From NCBI RefSeq assembly GCF_022201045.2, contig NC_068557.1, forward strand, positions 7,378,001 to 7,442,000: a DNA stretch of 64,000 bases, read 5' to 3'. This DNA comes from Citrus sinensis. Its lineage: Eukaryota > Streptophyta > Magnoliopsida > Sapindales > Rutaceae. Shown piece by piece: positions 15,050 to 26,569 of this stretch. The position numbers and the translations under genes were made by a program. Position 1 is the first letter of the stretch; every line of letters starts with the position of its first letter. The notes beneath the pieces are model-generated. The model had not been told where the DNA came from. It saw only the letters and a program-made list of their open reading frames with translations, and searched no databases.

Positions 15050-17068
15050 AAAATACATCTTGATTCTTGTTCTGTCATGGCTCGAGCCACCACATATTTG
15101 ATGGTAATTGTCCATCATCATTTAGTCCTTAGGATTACCAATTTTACCTGTGAAATAATCATCTATATAATTTTCTCAGAATTTTTTATAAGGCAGGGAA
15201 CCAATACAGAGGAAATAGCTTCTTCAGTTAACATTTGCAGAATTAATTATGCTTTCTGGTTTAGTCCTTCTCCTTTCAAAGGCAAACTTTTTGTCACATA
15301 TAAGGCCTTTCTCATTTTTGTGTTCCAAGAAAAGCTGGAAAATGCTGTGCAATTAAATTATAGTGTCTAGAGTTGTATTCATCACCATCTTCGTTCTTTT
15401 TTAAAGTTCCTCCTGTTCTTGAAGTTAAAGTCCCTCCTATTCTAAGTGTAAATACAACTTTTTATGGACCCAATAATTCCCAAAAAAGGAGTCCAAAACT
15501 CTCATTTTTGCACGTCGATATCTCTCACAATTTATAACCCCTTCTTAGAACTAGTATTTTTTAACCCATGGACAGGCAAATCTTGCTCCTAGCCCTGTTT
15601 ACAAACTTCCGCTGGTGACTCTAGCTTGGTCCCCGTTTGGTTGGTTTAGTACGGTACTTTCCTGAATGAATGGGCTAGCTTTTTTTTTTTTGGATGTTTC
15701 CTTTTACCGAAGTGGCAGTAGATGGAGCTCCAATACTGCACCAGCTGGAAAGTTAGAAAAAAGTGTTAAAAAATAAATCATAGGCCCCCTTGTCACCCAA
15801 GAAAACACACTCGCAGCATACGCGCGCGCGCATAAAACCCTCATCAATTGTACCTACAGCAGTGTTCGGAGAATTTACAAATTCATTTCTCCCACTTGCA
15901 ATAAATTTGAGTTGATGTGAAAAGAACAAAAATGTAGCGACTGGACTGGAACTGTGTTACTGGGCAAAGCTTTCAGGCCGTGGTGACTGGTGAGAGTGAA
16001 CACATTGATTGAGAGATCCAAGGGTGATGTGTTTCGTAAAAATATGGTACGGTGTCGGTGTGTAAGTACGTACAGGAAATAGGTGTGCTGTGACTGTGCC
16101 TGTGCTAGTGTGCTTTTGCTGTTGGAAGGCACAGAGACAGAGAGTGCAGGGTTAGACTTGTAGATATGACCGTTCTGTTCTGTTTGATTCTCCTCGATAT
16201 TCTACCACTCGCAAGGGTTTTGTCACAAACTTTTGGTTGGTGGGTAGTACATCATCATGTCATGCCGTCTGATCTAAATAGTAACCTTGTTTTATTAAAA
16301 TCATATATAATTTCCTTCAACTAGTCGGTGACCCCCCAAGATTTTACGCAATCTAGAATGACAGGCGTTTTTCAAGTGGCGGACCAGAAAAATTTTATAA
16401 ATATAAAATTTTTTAAGTGCCTAATACAAATAATTTTATAAATATAAAAATTTTCAAAAATAAAATAATGCGTCAACAAATTTCTTTCGATATTCCAATT
16501 GATGTAATTTCTGTTAAAATTAAAATGTTAAATTCATAATAATTATTAGAAGAAAAGAAGCGGCACCCTAGCTTAATCTTTACTTTTATTATTATCTTTT
16601 ATATATATATATATATATGGAAACACTAGAGTTTTAGACTTTTAGTTTGGAAAGAGGGCAAATTGATAATAAGGATGTGATGGGTTAAAATAGGGATGGT
16701 TAAAAATGGGGCCGGTCTTGAGTGTGGCAAGTCTGAGATCCGGTGTGGCCATATTTTTGTAGTACCCGGCCTAGGCGTAAAAAGTCTAGTAAAAATTTTG
16801 AATTTTATGTTTTATAATTCTTCATTTTGTTAAAATAAAAATATCTTTATTAGAGAATAATTATATATATACCATATTAAAATTGTGGATAACGTAAAAG
16901 ATAAAAAATACAGATTTTTAATATAGTACAAAATAAAAATACACTGTATTGAAATATGTGTTTTTTTTATCTTTTAAATTTTTTCTGATTTTAATATGGT
17001 TAAGGATCCCTAATTGAAACATTATCTCCCCCCCCCCCCCCCCCAATTCAAATATTCTGAGCTTATTA
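15050..17068. other. Intergenic, TTL 3' side
   Basis: Includes the presumed TTL 3'UTR. Open frames at 15077-15370 (+) and 15875-16132 (minus) have no recognisable domain and are probably chance. The stretch also holds a short alternating CG run near 15821-15830, an AT repeat near 16602-16618 and a 17-base run of C at 17028-17044. Confidence 0.6.
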
Positions 17069-17770
17069 AGGGCCCGTTTGGGATTGCTTTTAGGAGACCT
17101 AAAAGTGATTTTGAAAATCTAAAAGTTAGTTTTAGTGTTTGGTAAAAAAAATTCAAAATCACTTTTGTTAAAATCAGTTTCTCCTACAGTTGATTTTGAA
17201 AAGCAGAGAAGGAGTAGCTTTTAGATTCTGATTTTGAAAATCAATTTTATCATTTAATACAATTCCATAAATATCCTTAAAATTATTACTTAAATCCAAA
17301 ATTATCCTTATTCAAATTGGAAACAAAATAATTTATAAAAAATTTGTATTATAATTCATAAATATAAATTTATTGATATCAATTTATTGGTTGAATTATT
17401 ATTAAATTTATTTCACTATATTATTAATTTAATTATCAATTGCTTTAAGATAAAAAAAATTAAATAAATATATTATAAATTTTATTTTTAGTAAAAATTA
17501 TTATAATACACAATTAAAAATATTATATGTACATGTTTTTATATATATAAGTAAATTTTATCTTATATTATGGATATTTTAGTCATTTATTTTTTCTCAG
17601 CAGTATAACAGTAAAATTTACCAAACGTCCATAACTGCTTTCAAAACTCACAGTACTTCTTGAAACAAAATTTACCAAACACTTAACTGATTCTCTTCAC
17701 AGCTGATTATTTCTACAGCACAGCTAACAACAATTATTTTAAAAGCTACAGCATTCCCAAACTGGCCCTA
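17069..17770. mobile_element. Non-autonomous hAT-like MITE
   Basis: The left end reads agggcccgtttgggattgct. The right end, reverse-complemented, reads agggccagtttgggaatgct, giving imperfect terminal inverted repeats of about 20 bp of the kind typical of plant hAT-derived MITEs. The inner 700 bp is AT-rich and non-coding. I could not see an intact 8-bp target-site duplication, so the insertion is probably old. The family call rests on the terminal sequence only. Confidence 0.7.
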
Positions 17771-17951
17771 AGTGAAGTTCAGGTCTACCTCGGTATAATT
17801 CTTTAATCAAGTATTACCTAGACCGCATTTCTTTGGTCCGGTTTGATATGACATCCCAAGTAAAATGGGTTGGTTAAGAAGAAGCTGGATTTGTAGGATG
17901 ACACTTTTGAAATTTTATAATTTAAGATTGACATTTTTGTCTATTAATAAA

Positions 17952-18533
17952 GAGTGGTGATATTTAACCCCCTTGAATTATCTATCTTACCATCCCCCAC
18001 TTTTCAATTCATATTAATCCCAAATTGCCCTTATTGAAAAGTAAAAACAATTAAAAAAATAATTTTTTTTCTTCTCTCTCAAGTTTTCAATAGATTAATT
18101 TCTCATCTCTCTTATCTTTTTAATTGATTCATAATTTGAATAGAATACTAATTCTAATCCCATAATGAAATTAAACAAAATCTTACATTCTTACACAAAA
18201 TCAAAAGATCCAAAACCAATATCATCAATAATAACAAAACAAACCACTTGTTCATAAATTTTAACAAAATCTAATATTGGAACTAGTCATGTACTGGTGG
18301 AGGCGATGAATTGATAGTGAAGAAAATAGTTGATGGCGGTGGCGGCGGCGATAATGATGAACTTGTTGTTAATGAAGTGGTAGGGATGAAGGTTATACAT
18401 TTATAATAAAGAGAGTGAGAGAAAATAGAGAGAATAAAATAAAATAATGACCTTTTGATTTAATTAGGGTAATTATGAAAAGTAATAAGATAAATTGAAA
18501 AGTAGGGACTAGTGAGATAGAATATCATCACTC
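17952..18533. mobile_element. TIR element with 9-bp target-site duplication
   Basis: The ends are gagtggtgatattt and, reverse-complemented, gagtgatgatattct, and similarity extends inward for about 60 bp (both arms contain a ctatct...cacttttcaat-like stretch). The direct repeat attaataaa occurs just outside both ends (17943-17951 and 18534-18542). A 9-bp duplication fits Mutator-like (MULE-derived) MITEs. There is no coding capacity; a GGCGGC-rich patch near 18335 is the only non-AT-rich part. Confidence 0.75.
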
Positions 18534-18542
18534 ATTAATAAA

Positions 18543-20018
18543 ATATGAAAAGTAGGCCTTTTGACATCCCTATAAAATTTCTGATAAAATCCTTTTTGAT
18601 AGAAATTACCTAAATAACCAAAAACAAATTAATTCATTCTTTGTTTTGAATAAAAATTCAATTAAATATTGTATTGATTTATTATTTTAATGATTTTTTT
18701 ACGCCTACCCCATTTCATATTTTTATTTATACTTTATTTTTTTTTTTTGAGAAATTTTTGAAATTAGATACGGAAACATATATTATGTAATAAGATAAAA
18801 AATAATTTAAGATTTTAGGATTGTATGCATTTGTAAATAAAAAGTTTAAAAAATTATACTTTTTAGAGTGAAATTTAATGACGAGATAATTGATTTTAAT
18901 TTGTGAGTTAGTATTTTATAAATTAATCTGTGGTTTTTGAGGAAATAAGATTCAAAAGGGGTGTTATAAGGATTTTTTAGGAGTGTTTAAAAGCTCCACT
19001 CAAACATGAATAGTGTTTAGATAAAATAAAAACTCATTAAACAAGAATATGGCTTCTAGAAAACAAAATTTCAAAAGTCCAGAGGGGGCTTATATGGATA
19101 GGGGTTGGTAAATAAACTGTGGTTCCAAAAAAATCGAACCGAACAAGTGGTTCAGTTTGTAAAGCAAGAAAAAGTCAATCCGAAAATCGAATTACTAGAG
19201 ATAATAAAGATTTTAAAGGTTAAAAAATCGAAAAGCTAAACCAAATTAGATTTGGACCATATCGGGTTGGTTCATAATTTTAATTATATTTATGGCAACT
19301 GAGTTCAATAAAAAACTCAATCAATTCAAACCGTGTCTTAGAAAATATTTTAAAGCCTGGTTCCGCTCTTGTCTTAACAGGTCTAGTTGTGTTGGAACAT
19401 CTCCACTATAAATCAATTCGTATGACAATTGAATTCAACCAGTAGATGTTTCATCGATTGTAATTGAATAACAAATATGGGTTAGAAGCATATATAAGAA
19501 AAGAAATGGTGATATAATTTGTTGCACGCTCCAACTTATTAGTTATTGTTCTTAATCAGTACTATTAGGGTCTTATGGAATTGATGAATCTCTAGTTCTA
19601 CATTGTAAATTTAAAGTTACAGTACTTTAACCTCAAATATCTCTTAAGTTAGTATGAGTTAATAATTTTTTTTTCAAAAAAAATCATCCAAAATCATTGA
19701 TCATATCGTAAAGTACTCTTCTTCTAATCACGTGAAAGAATTTAAATCTAAAAGACATTTAAAAATCACTCTTTTATAATTATATATAAAATAAAGGGTA
19801 GATTATGCATCTATTTAGCATAAATTTTCGAGCAACGTACTCAATAGAACCCAACAGCTTGTGATAATGTTTAAGAAGAAATCAAAAATAAATTCAAAGC
19901 ACATACAATTTTTATTTTAACCAACGTATCCTCGTAACACATGAACAATGAACACACACACACACACACATCCAACTAAATTAGAAGTAATTGCCATGCC
20001 TCGGGATCGAAATGCAAG
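18543..20018. other. Intergenic, no gene recognised
   Basis: AT-rich sequence with no supportable ORF. A CA dinucleotide repeat lies near 19952-19970, just downstream of the DUF538 pseudogene. Confidence 0.6.
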
Positions 20019-20444
20019 TTACTGGCCAGCAGCAAATGCTTCAACGGGGAAAGTTTTGGAGATTCCAGCAAGACCTTTCAAGTGAATCTTGCCAGTTGGT
20101 GGATCATCAACCGTGGCTTCACTCACTGCTGGCCAGAGCATAAGCTCTTTGGCCTTCACTCCCTTGAGCTTCTTGATCTTCTTCTTCTCTATGTACGCAC
20201 TAATTTCAGTATCATACCTCACAAGTTTGCCGATCATTTTGAACAAATGCTCCACTTTAGTTTGCTGCACGATCCACACGTACCCTGTGCTTTCCACATA
20301 GCCGACTTCGACTACATTGGCTAAGGGAAGCAGCCCTTCGGGGAGTTCAAATTTTTAGAGAAGCGAAACGGCCAATTTGAGGCCTTCTTCATGGCCTTTC
20401 TTGACGATGCCTCCTTCTTTCTCTGATGCCATCTCTGCTGCCAT
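20019..20444 (-). pseudogene. DUF538 family gene copy with a premature stop
   Basis: The minus-strand frame runs from ATG at 20444 to TAA at 20019-20021, 141 residues, and is clearly a paralogue of the intact copy at 21443-21856. Codon 30 is TAA (20357-20355) where the sister gene has AAA for Lys in SLLKKFELPEGLLP. The other 111 codons are open and well conserved, including STGYVWIVQQ and TGKIHLKGLAGISKTFPVEAF. A TATA-like cttatatatg (20531-20540) is still present. Translation could restart at an internal Met to give 92 residues. It is either a recent pseudogene, a null allele or a sequencing error. Confidence 0.85.
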
Positions 20445-20867
20445 CTATGGTGCCAAGGCTTGTAAATTTATTTGGTGACTTTTCTTGCAGCTTTAATTTC
20501 GGAAGCGAAAACTTAAGAGGGAGGTTTCTTCATATATAAGTTAGTAGATTAAGAGCGCGTAGAGATGTATAACAAAAAGCTTAGTGATGGGTTTGTTTGT
20601 GGTTGTCCTTCTTTTACTTCTCTAACACTATAAGTTTCCTCTTTTTTCCAAGGCTTCGTATATAGCAAAACAAAACAAATTAACACTTTTGGGACTAGAA
20701 AAAAGAATTAATCAATAAATTAATAAATTTTTAGTTTATGTATCTTTTTTTTTTTTTCAAAATATCACATTCATTCCAGTTAAACAAATCAGCACAGAAT
20801 ATCACGTGATTTAACTAATTTTGTAACTAGACATATGCTTATTATATTTATTTTATTATCAACCAAA

Positions 20868-21072
20868 CATTGACTATTTTTTTTCTCATATTATTAGCAT
20901 GTAAATATTGACTATCTTTATATTATCGGCATGTAAATACTGACTTATCTTTTATATTATTGACATGTAAATATTGACTATTTTTATATTTTTACCTCGT
21001 AATTGACTATTTTTATATTATCGGTGTCCACAGTAAATATTGACTAACTTTATGTAATATTATTGACGTAAA
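20868..21072. repeat. Degenerate ~40-bp tandem repeat
   Basis: About six irregular copies of a unit resembling gtaaatattgactatcttta with a tattatcggcat spacer lie head to tail. Copies vary in length and sequence. The array sits between the two DUF538 copies, downstream of the intact one. It has no coding content. Confidence 0.7.
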
Positions 21073-21442
21073 TATTTTAATTTCTTGCCCAAGGAAGAAT
21101 ATGCTTATTTTACACTTGCATGAGTTTTTGTCCAACCAAAAGCCATATGATAGCGAATTAGCAATACTAGCTAATAGTTAGTTTTTCCGCCATCTAGGCC
21201 CTTGGTCCGGTTATGAAACACTCTTTCTCTAATTGGGAAGTGTTCAAAGCACGTCAATTTTTTTATTCTCACTTAAGTCTGGAAAGGAAATTAAGTCTTG
21301 AAAATAGGCCGGCCCGAAATATACAGAACGGGGCCTCATCATGATCCAAGAACAAGGCATGCACATGAACGCAGAGAGTCTCACACACACGAGCACAACC
21401 AACTAAATTAGAAATAGTTGCAATCAGGAAGCCAAATTCAAA

Positions 21443-21856
21443 TCACTGGCCAGCAGCAAATGCTTCGACGGGGAAAGTCTTGGTGATTCCAGCAAGACTT
21501 TTAAAGTGAATCTTCCCGGTTGGTGGGTCATCGACTCTGATTTCACTCACCGGAGGCCAAAGCATCAGCTCTTTGGCCTTCACTCCCCTGAGCTTCTTGA
21601 TTTTCATCTTATCTACGTACCCATTAATTTCGGTATCGTAGCTCACAAGTTTGCTGATCATTTTGAACTCGTGCTCCACTTTATTTTGCTGCACAATCCA
21701 CATGTACCCCGTGCTTTCCACGTAGCCGACTTCGACAACGTTGGCCAAGGGAAGCAGCCCTTCGGGGAGCTCAAATTTTTTGAGTAGAGAAACCGCCAAT
21801 TTCAGGCCTTCTTCATGGCCTTTCTTGACAATGCCTCCTTCTTTCTCTGCTGCCAT
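21443..21856 (-). CDS. DUF538 domain protein
   Basis: A single-exon frame of 137 residues starts MAAEKEGGIVKKGHEEGLKL and ends at TGA/TAA after AFAAGQ. The DUF538 features are clear: SLLKKFELPEGLLPL near residues 23-37, a predicted beta-rich core (VVEVGYVESTGYMWIVQQ) and the ending TGKIHFKSLAGITKTFPVEAF. The length matches short cytosolic members of the family, and no signal peptide is evident. Members such as Arabidopsis SVB affect trichome size and stress responses, but the biochemical activity is not settled. A TATA-like motif (21930-21938) lies about 75 bp upstream. It is a tandem duplicate of the 20.0-20.4 kb copy, and both share promoter sequence. Confidence 0.92.
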   Translation of the reverse strand: MAAEKEGGIVKKGHEEGLKLAVSLLKKFELPEGLLPLANVVEVGYVESTGYMWIVQQNKVEHEFKMISKLVSYDTEINGYVDKMKIKKLRGVKAKELMLWPPVSEIRVDDPPTGKIHFKSLAGITKTFPVEAFAAGQ

Positions 21857-21929
21857 GGCTTATTTATTAATTTAGTGATTTTGTTTGAAGCTTTAATTTC
21901 GGGATGGGAAAACTCAAGAGGGTGGTTTG

Positions 21930-21938
21930 TTTATATAC
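21930..21938 (-). promoter_or_regulatory. TATA box of the intact DUF538 gene
   Basis: The minus strand reads gtatataaac, 75 bp upstream of the ATG. The same spacing and flanking context occur upstream of the broken paralogue (20531-20540). Function is inferred from position and sequence. Confidence 0.55.
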
Positions 21939-22204
21939 AAGTTAAGTTCATTAATTTGGGGACTGTAAGAGAGAGTACGTAGCCAGAGGTGTGTGACAAA
22001 AAAAGCCCAGTGTCGACGATCAAACCAAAGAAAATTAATCAATGTTGCGTTGTGAGTTTCGTCCTGTATGTTGTCAATAAGCTTTTGGCTTCAGTTTATT
22101 TGTGGCAGTTCCTTGTTTTACTTCTCTTAAGTCTCAACACTACTTTGTTATCGTCTGATCTTATCATAAACTTAAAATTGATGAACATATGTCAAAATTG
22201 AACG

Positions 22205-22282
22205 GATGGCCGCACGGATAGTGTGGTGCGCCCCCATCCTACCAAATTATTTTTCATGGATAGTACAATCTGTGCGGCCACG
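22205..22282. repeat. Short inverted repeat in the divergent promoter
   Basis: atggccgcacggat near 22205 and atctgtgcggccac near 22268 form imperfect inverted repeats about 14 bp long, 50 bp apart. They lie in the 560-bp space between the divergent DUF538 gene (minus) and the 22419 gene (+). They could be a tiny MITE or a regulatory palindrome; nothing decides between them. Confidence 0.5.
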
Positions 22283-22418
22283 TCGGCTAACAAACCGTAG
22301 CAAACACATTGGCGTGTATTTCTTCCTGCTTTTATATACACATATATCGATCGCTGCCAGCTACTTGCTTCACAGGGAGACGTTGAGTGAGTAGCAAGCA
22401 ACAGAAAAGAAAGTGAAA

Positions 22419-23240
22419 ATGAAAGAAAAGAACGAGAAATTGTACATGGAAAAGTACTTGGAATTTTTTGCTTCTCGCAAGCAATCAGATCTCAAAGTCG
22501 AGTTTCTCAATCGGGTCCGTTCACTTTTCATTGCTATAAATTTTGTTATGTAGCTTCAATTTTAATCTATTTTTTTCTTCAAAATATTAATCATAAGCAC
22601 AATTTTGTAGATCATCTCCATGCACGGTTTCAAGAGACCCAGACTTCCTAAGGTACGAGAAACTAAACCGATTTTCTGTTTGTTTCTCGAGAAAATGTAT
22701 TTTCCTACATGAAATAAGTTGTGAGTTTACTTACTTACGCGTTTGTAAAAATTCGTTGCACAGAATGCGCTGAGCGAGGCGGTGAGCACAATCGATCTGA
22801 TGAATCCATCGCGATCCACGCTGAAGGAGAACATCTCGCCCGCTATGTCCTTGACTCTGAAGCAGGTGATGGAGGACCTAAACGACCTCACTTGGCAAGA
22901 GTGCTGCGTCACTTCAATCAAAGTCCTCAACTCGCGCCAAGCCCAAGGCACAGAGGATATTAATCACAACAACGATAACAACAACATAAAAGCTTTCTCT
23001 GTTGCCTCCAAAGTTTCAACGTCGAAGCAAGATGTTCCTGTTTCTGCTTCTATGACGTCGTTGTACGCTGGATTTGATGTTGGCGCGAAGCCGAAGAAGA
23101 AGAGGTCGAACAAATTGGCTCCAACTTCGTCGTTATATGGCGCCGCTGGAGCTGATGAGATTGGTGATGAGAAGGCCAATGAGTTGGTTCCGAAGAGGAA
23201 GAGAAGCAAGCGTGTCGGTGTTACTTTTTCCTTGGCTTGA
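22419..23240 (+). CDS. Putative nuclear protein of unknown function
   Basis: Exons 22419-22514, 22611-22652 and 22764-23240 join in phase 0 and give 204 residues starting MKEKNEKLYMEKYLEFFASR. I do not recognise the family. Residues 1-105 look folded, with a helical charged start and a MNPSRSTLKENISPAMSLTL stretch followed by QVMEDLNDLTWQECC. The second half is low-complexity, with Asn-rich sequence (HNNDNNNIK) and two basic clusters, KPKKKRSNK and PKRKRSKRVG, that look like nuclear localisation signals. A TATA-like tttatatacac lies near 22331. The gene is divergent from DUF538 and convergent with the E2 gene, leaving about 390 bp between stop codons. The regular splice sites and preserved frame argue that it is real. 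Confidence 0.85.
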
Positions 23241-23633
23241 ATTGAGATGCACTCGTGATTGTGTTTTTCATGTTAGTTTTGTTTTTAGAGATTTGTCTGC
23301 TTTTAGGTTTTTAATTTGATTTCCCTGATTCTATTTCTGTTTCGATTGTCAATTTGGCGGGAGTTTTAATGGTGGATCTGCAAATTTGGTTCACATGGAA
23401 GGGTATTTCTGTCTTTTAAGTAACATTTTTTTGTAGGAGATGATGATGCTGAAGTTCTTTCCCTATGATCATTATTCATTTGTTAAAAAGCATGCACTTT
23501 CAATTAATGACGATACAAGTAAAACATTCAAATAACAGACCGATTGAGAAACATTTTTACACATCTGTTCATACATCAATTAGTGTTTTTAACATAAACT
23601 TGTAGAGAGATATTCTCGAACAAGCTCTAGCCT

Positions 23634-26568
23634 TCACCCATCACTTGCATATAACCGGGTCCATTCCTTCGCTACAAGGTTCCAAACAAACCATGATCAG
23701 TGGAAAGAATGAATACATGAACTAGAAATCCGTGCTGTTGAAAGCACTACATCAGAATAATCTGATGAAGGTAGATGTAACGTCACTTGCTAATTTGATT
23801 TTTAAAAGAAAAGCAATATGCTAAATCCAAGCACAAAATTCTTATGAATCACATGGTAAACAACTGTTGCAGGCGTAAATGAACTGCACCTAATGGAATA
23901 TTAGTATTTAGTAGGAGTTACCAGTTTCAACAGCTTCAGTCTCATCTGCCTTCCAATGCTTTGCAATGTTATCAGAAAGTGGATCGTCTGGGTTCGGAGC
24001 ACTCAAAAGAGCTTGGATACTGAATCATGCAATCATTGTCATCAGTCAAAATTTGCTCTTAAAAGTAACATCACCGTGTTAAGAATACTCTTCCACCTTC
24101 CCTTGTTTATTCACAGACACGTCAATATCCAATGTAATAATATATACAGCAACATAGTTCTGGGTTAGTAGCAGCATTCAGAGTTTAGGTATGATTCTCT
24201 TGTACTTACTTCAATTTTTTCCCAGTTATGATTTAGATTAAGAGAAATTTTGTTGTCAACAAACATGTATGTATATAGTGGGAGCACCAAAACTTTACCT
24301 CAGCAGGACTGTGCGGATTTGCAGGGCGGGACTCCATTTATCTTTCAAAATATCAAGGCATATCCTTCCAAGCTGCAATAAGAAATTCTCTATTCACAGA
24401 TAGGCACAAGGAGATTTAATCAATTTGGAAAAAGCAATGAAAGAACAACTTGCCTTGTCTATGTTAGGATGATATATTTTGGTCAGAAATCGAACCTGTT
24501 AACAGGAGACATTCAATACACGAAAAAACATAATTGAGTAAAAGGGCAAAATCAAGCATGAAAACAAGATATTGTTCTGCAGTTGCCAAGGTCAAACCAA
24601 ATAACGTGCCTGAAGAATAAATACGCATTAAAGAAGCATGTATATTGATCGTGTAAACTGATTGGCAATCCATTTTTTTGATAAGCTGCGCAAGTTATAT
24701 TCTTACGCTTCTTACGTAAAAGTTATATTTTTAGTTTCTTTTCTTCACAAAAAACTTCCTATTATCCAAAAAGTAGAACAGCTAAAGACCAAAACCTGAT
24801 TATACTCCCATGAAATTAAAAATTATTATAAGCATTTAAGTCAAAGTTTACAGAAACTCAACAACAGGGAGTATATTCTGTTGGAAAACTAACAACCAGA
24901 TATGGCACATGTTGAAAATTGTTATGACTTCCAATTGACATCAAAACAATGAAACAATATTTCCTTCATAAGACACACTGCAATTATAAATTTAGATCTC
25001 AAACCTATGACGAGCATGTGGAAAAAGTGAAGGGCATGGCATATAACAGTATACCTTAGGACCAGACATTGGATAATGAGATGCAAGTCAAGTAACAGGA
25101 TACCTTAGGAGCGGACATTGGATAATCTTCAGGCAAAAACAACTCCAACTTGAAAACCCCACCTAAGCAATACCAGAATTAATTAAAGGATCACAATAAA
25201 TATTAACAGAAAAGAAAGAGAGTAGGATACTCTGTCATGATTCTCATTATCCACATGGGCAAAATTCTTAAAGTAATTTCAAGATAAAACACAAAGAACA
25301 TGCTCTATAATCTCACAGTGTCTCAGCAGTGACAAGCATAAAGTCCATCAAATTGGTGCTAAAATACATCAATCTCATCCAAACACTTCAAGATAATCAG
25401 TTTTTTTTTTTTTTTGGGTTTTCCAGCATGATTCAACAACAGAATTTACACTGTGATAATGACAACCACAACAATAAAACTGCTGGCAAGAATGCTAAAT
25501 GGAATTTTTTATAAAACTTAAAGAAGAAAATGAGAAAATTAGCCCAACAGAATTCTCGTCATGGAAGTACCAAAACCAATATGGTTCATCAACAATATAG
25601 TACATGCCCTTCACAGAAGAAAATGATAAAACCACTCCTCTTTTTTTCATATGTGGCATACCTAGTTCTGTTTCATTCTACAAAACAAGTTTTACCTAAA
25701 GTTCAATAACTTCAAAGGAAATTCCATGTCAAACTTTAATTTCATCGATGAACCATCATACATAACATTAGGAACACATTCACTAACATTCTCATTCAAA
25801 AAGCATTCCCAGAAAAAAGGTCCTACCAAGAAAACTTAGAAAACAATAAGGAAAAGAACCCCTCAAACAAAAATCACAGTTTATACTTACAGTAAATCAA
25901 CACCACAATTCCACACAGTGCGTGAAAAAAATGTGAAAGAAAAGAATTCCAAACACATCAATGAACAGTACCAGCTAACTACTTACCTTCATAAGGAGAC
26001 TGAGATGGACCAAGAATCATTACATTAAAATATCGCATGTTGTCTTCGGCAGGAGAAGCACTAATGCCCGGAGCTGTGTTTACAGAGATCACAAAGCATA
26101 AACTATTATCAAATAATTGCTCATCAGAACAAGATTTCAAATAATTATTTACATATCTCATTAATGAAATTAACAATATAGCAGAACCAATACACAATTT
26201 CCAAACTAGCACACACCCAAATCATCAACTACCAGAATCCATTTTGACATATAACAAAGTATCTACGGCTAAATTGGAAAGTTCAATTAGTTCAAGTACA
26301 AAGTTGAACTACACTTTCAAAAAAAAATAGAAAATAGAAAATAAAAAATAAAAACCCAAAAGAGAGTAAAGAGCAACCTGGTTCACTGAGCAGCCGCTGG
26401 GTTTCCTAATAAATCATAAACACAGCCAAAATCAAAACCTTGAAAGCTATAAAACCCCAGTAAACGTGTGTAGTGCAAAGTAAAAGAGAAATTAAAAAAA
26501 GAAAAAGAAAAGGAAAAGATAGAGGAGGGTACCTTGACAATTCTGCGAGGGAGGTTGCCACTAGCCAT
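23634..26568 (-). CDS. UBC36: Ubiquitin-conjugating enzyme E2, UBC35/UBC36 (Ubc13) type
   Basis: Minus-strand exons in order are 26568-26533, 26405-26378, 26073-25987, 25162-25104, 24495-24454, 24372-24299, 24019-23922 and 23671-23634, giving 153 residues, the exact plant UBC35/36 length. The protein begins [20 protein letters not shown], carries the E2 HPN motif (YHPNID, residues 78-83) and the catalytic Cys89 in [14 protein letters not shown], and ends [10 protein letters not shown]. Ubc13-type E2s pair with UEV1/MMZ proteins to build Lys63-linked ubiquitin chains, acting in DNA-damage tolerance, iron-deficiency root responses and immunity. The intron after codon 84 has a GC donor (AAG/gcaagt). 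The exon 4 donor region is duplicated within the following intron. UBC35 and UBC36 are too alike to distinguish here. Confidence 0.96.
25055..25080 (-). repeat. Duplicated 3' end of E2 exon 4 with its splice donor
   Basis: taccttagg-ccagacattggataat at 25052-25077 repeats the exon/intron border at 25101-25126 with two or three mismatches, 49 bp away. It recreates ATTATCCAATGTCTGGTCCTAAG followed by gtatac, a plausible second donor. Using it would add 49 bases and run straight into TAA. Confidence 0.75.
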
Positions 26569-26569
26569 C

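Noticed and set aside
15077-15370. 97-codon open frame downstream of TTL
   Set aside because: Begins just after the TTL stop, AT-rich, no domain or splice support; most likely 3'UTR and intergenic sequence.
15875-16132. 85-codon minus frame rich in Ser/His
   Set aside because: No domain, no homologous feel and no splice or promoter support.
17028-17044. Run of 17 C as a possible structured or regulatory element
   Set aside because: Homopolymer runs are prone to slippage and sequencing error, and nothing around it suggests function.
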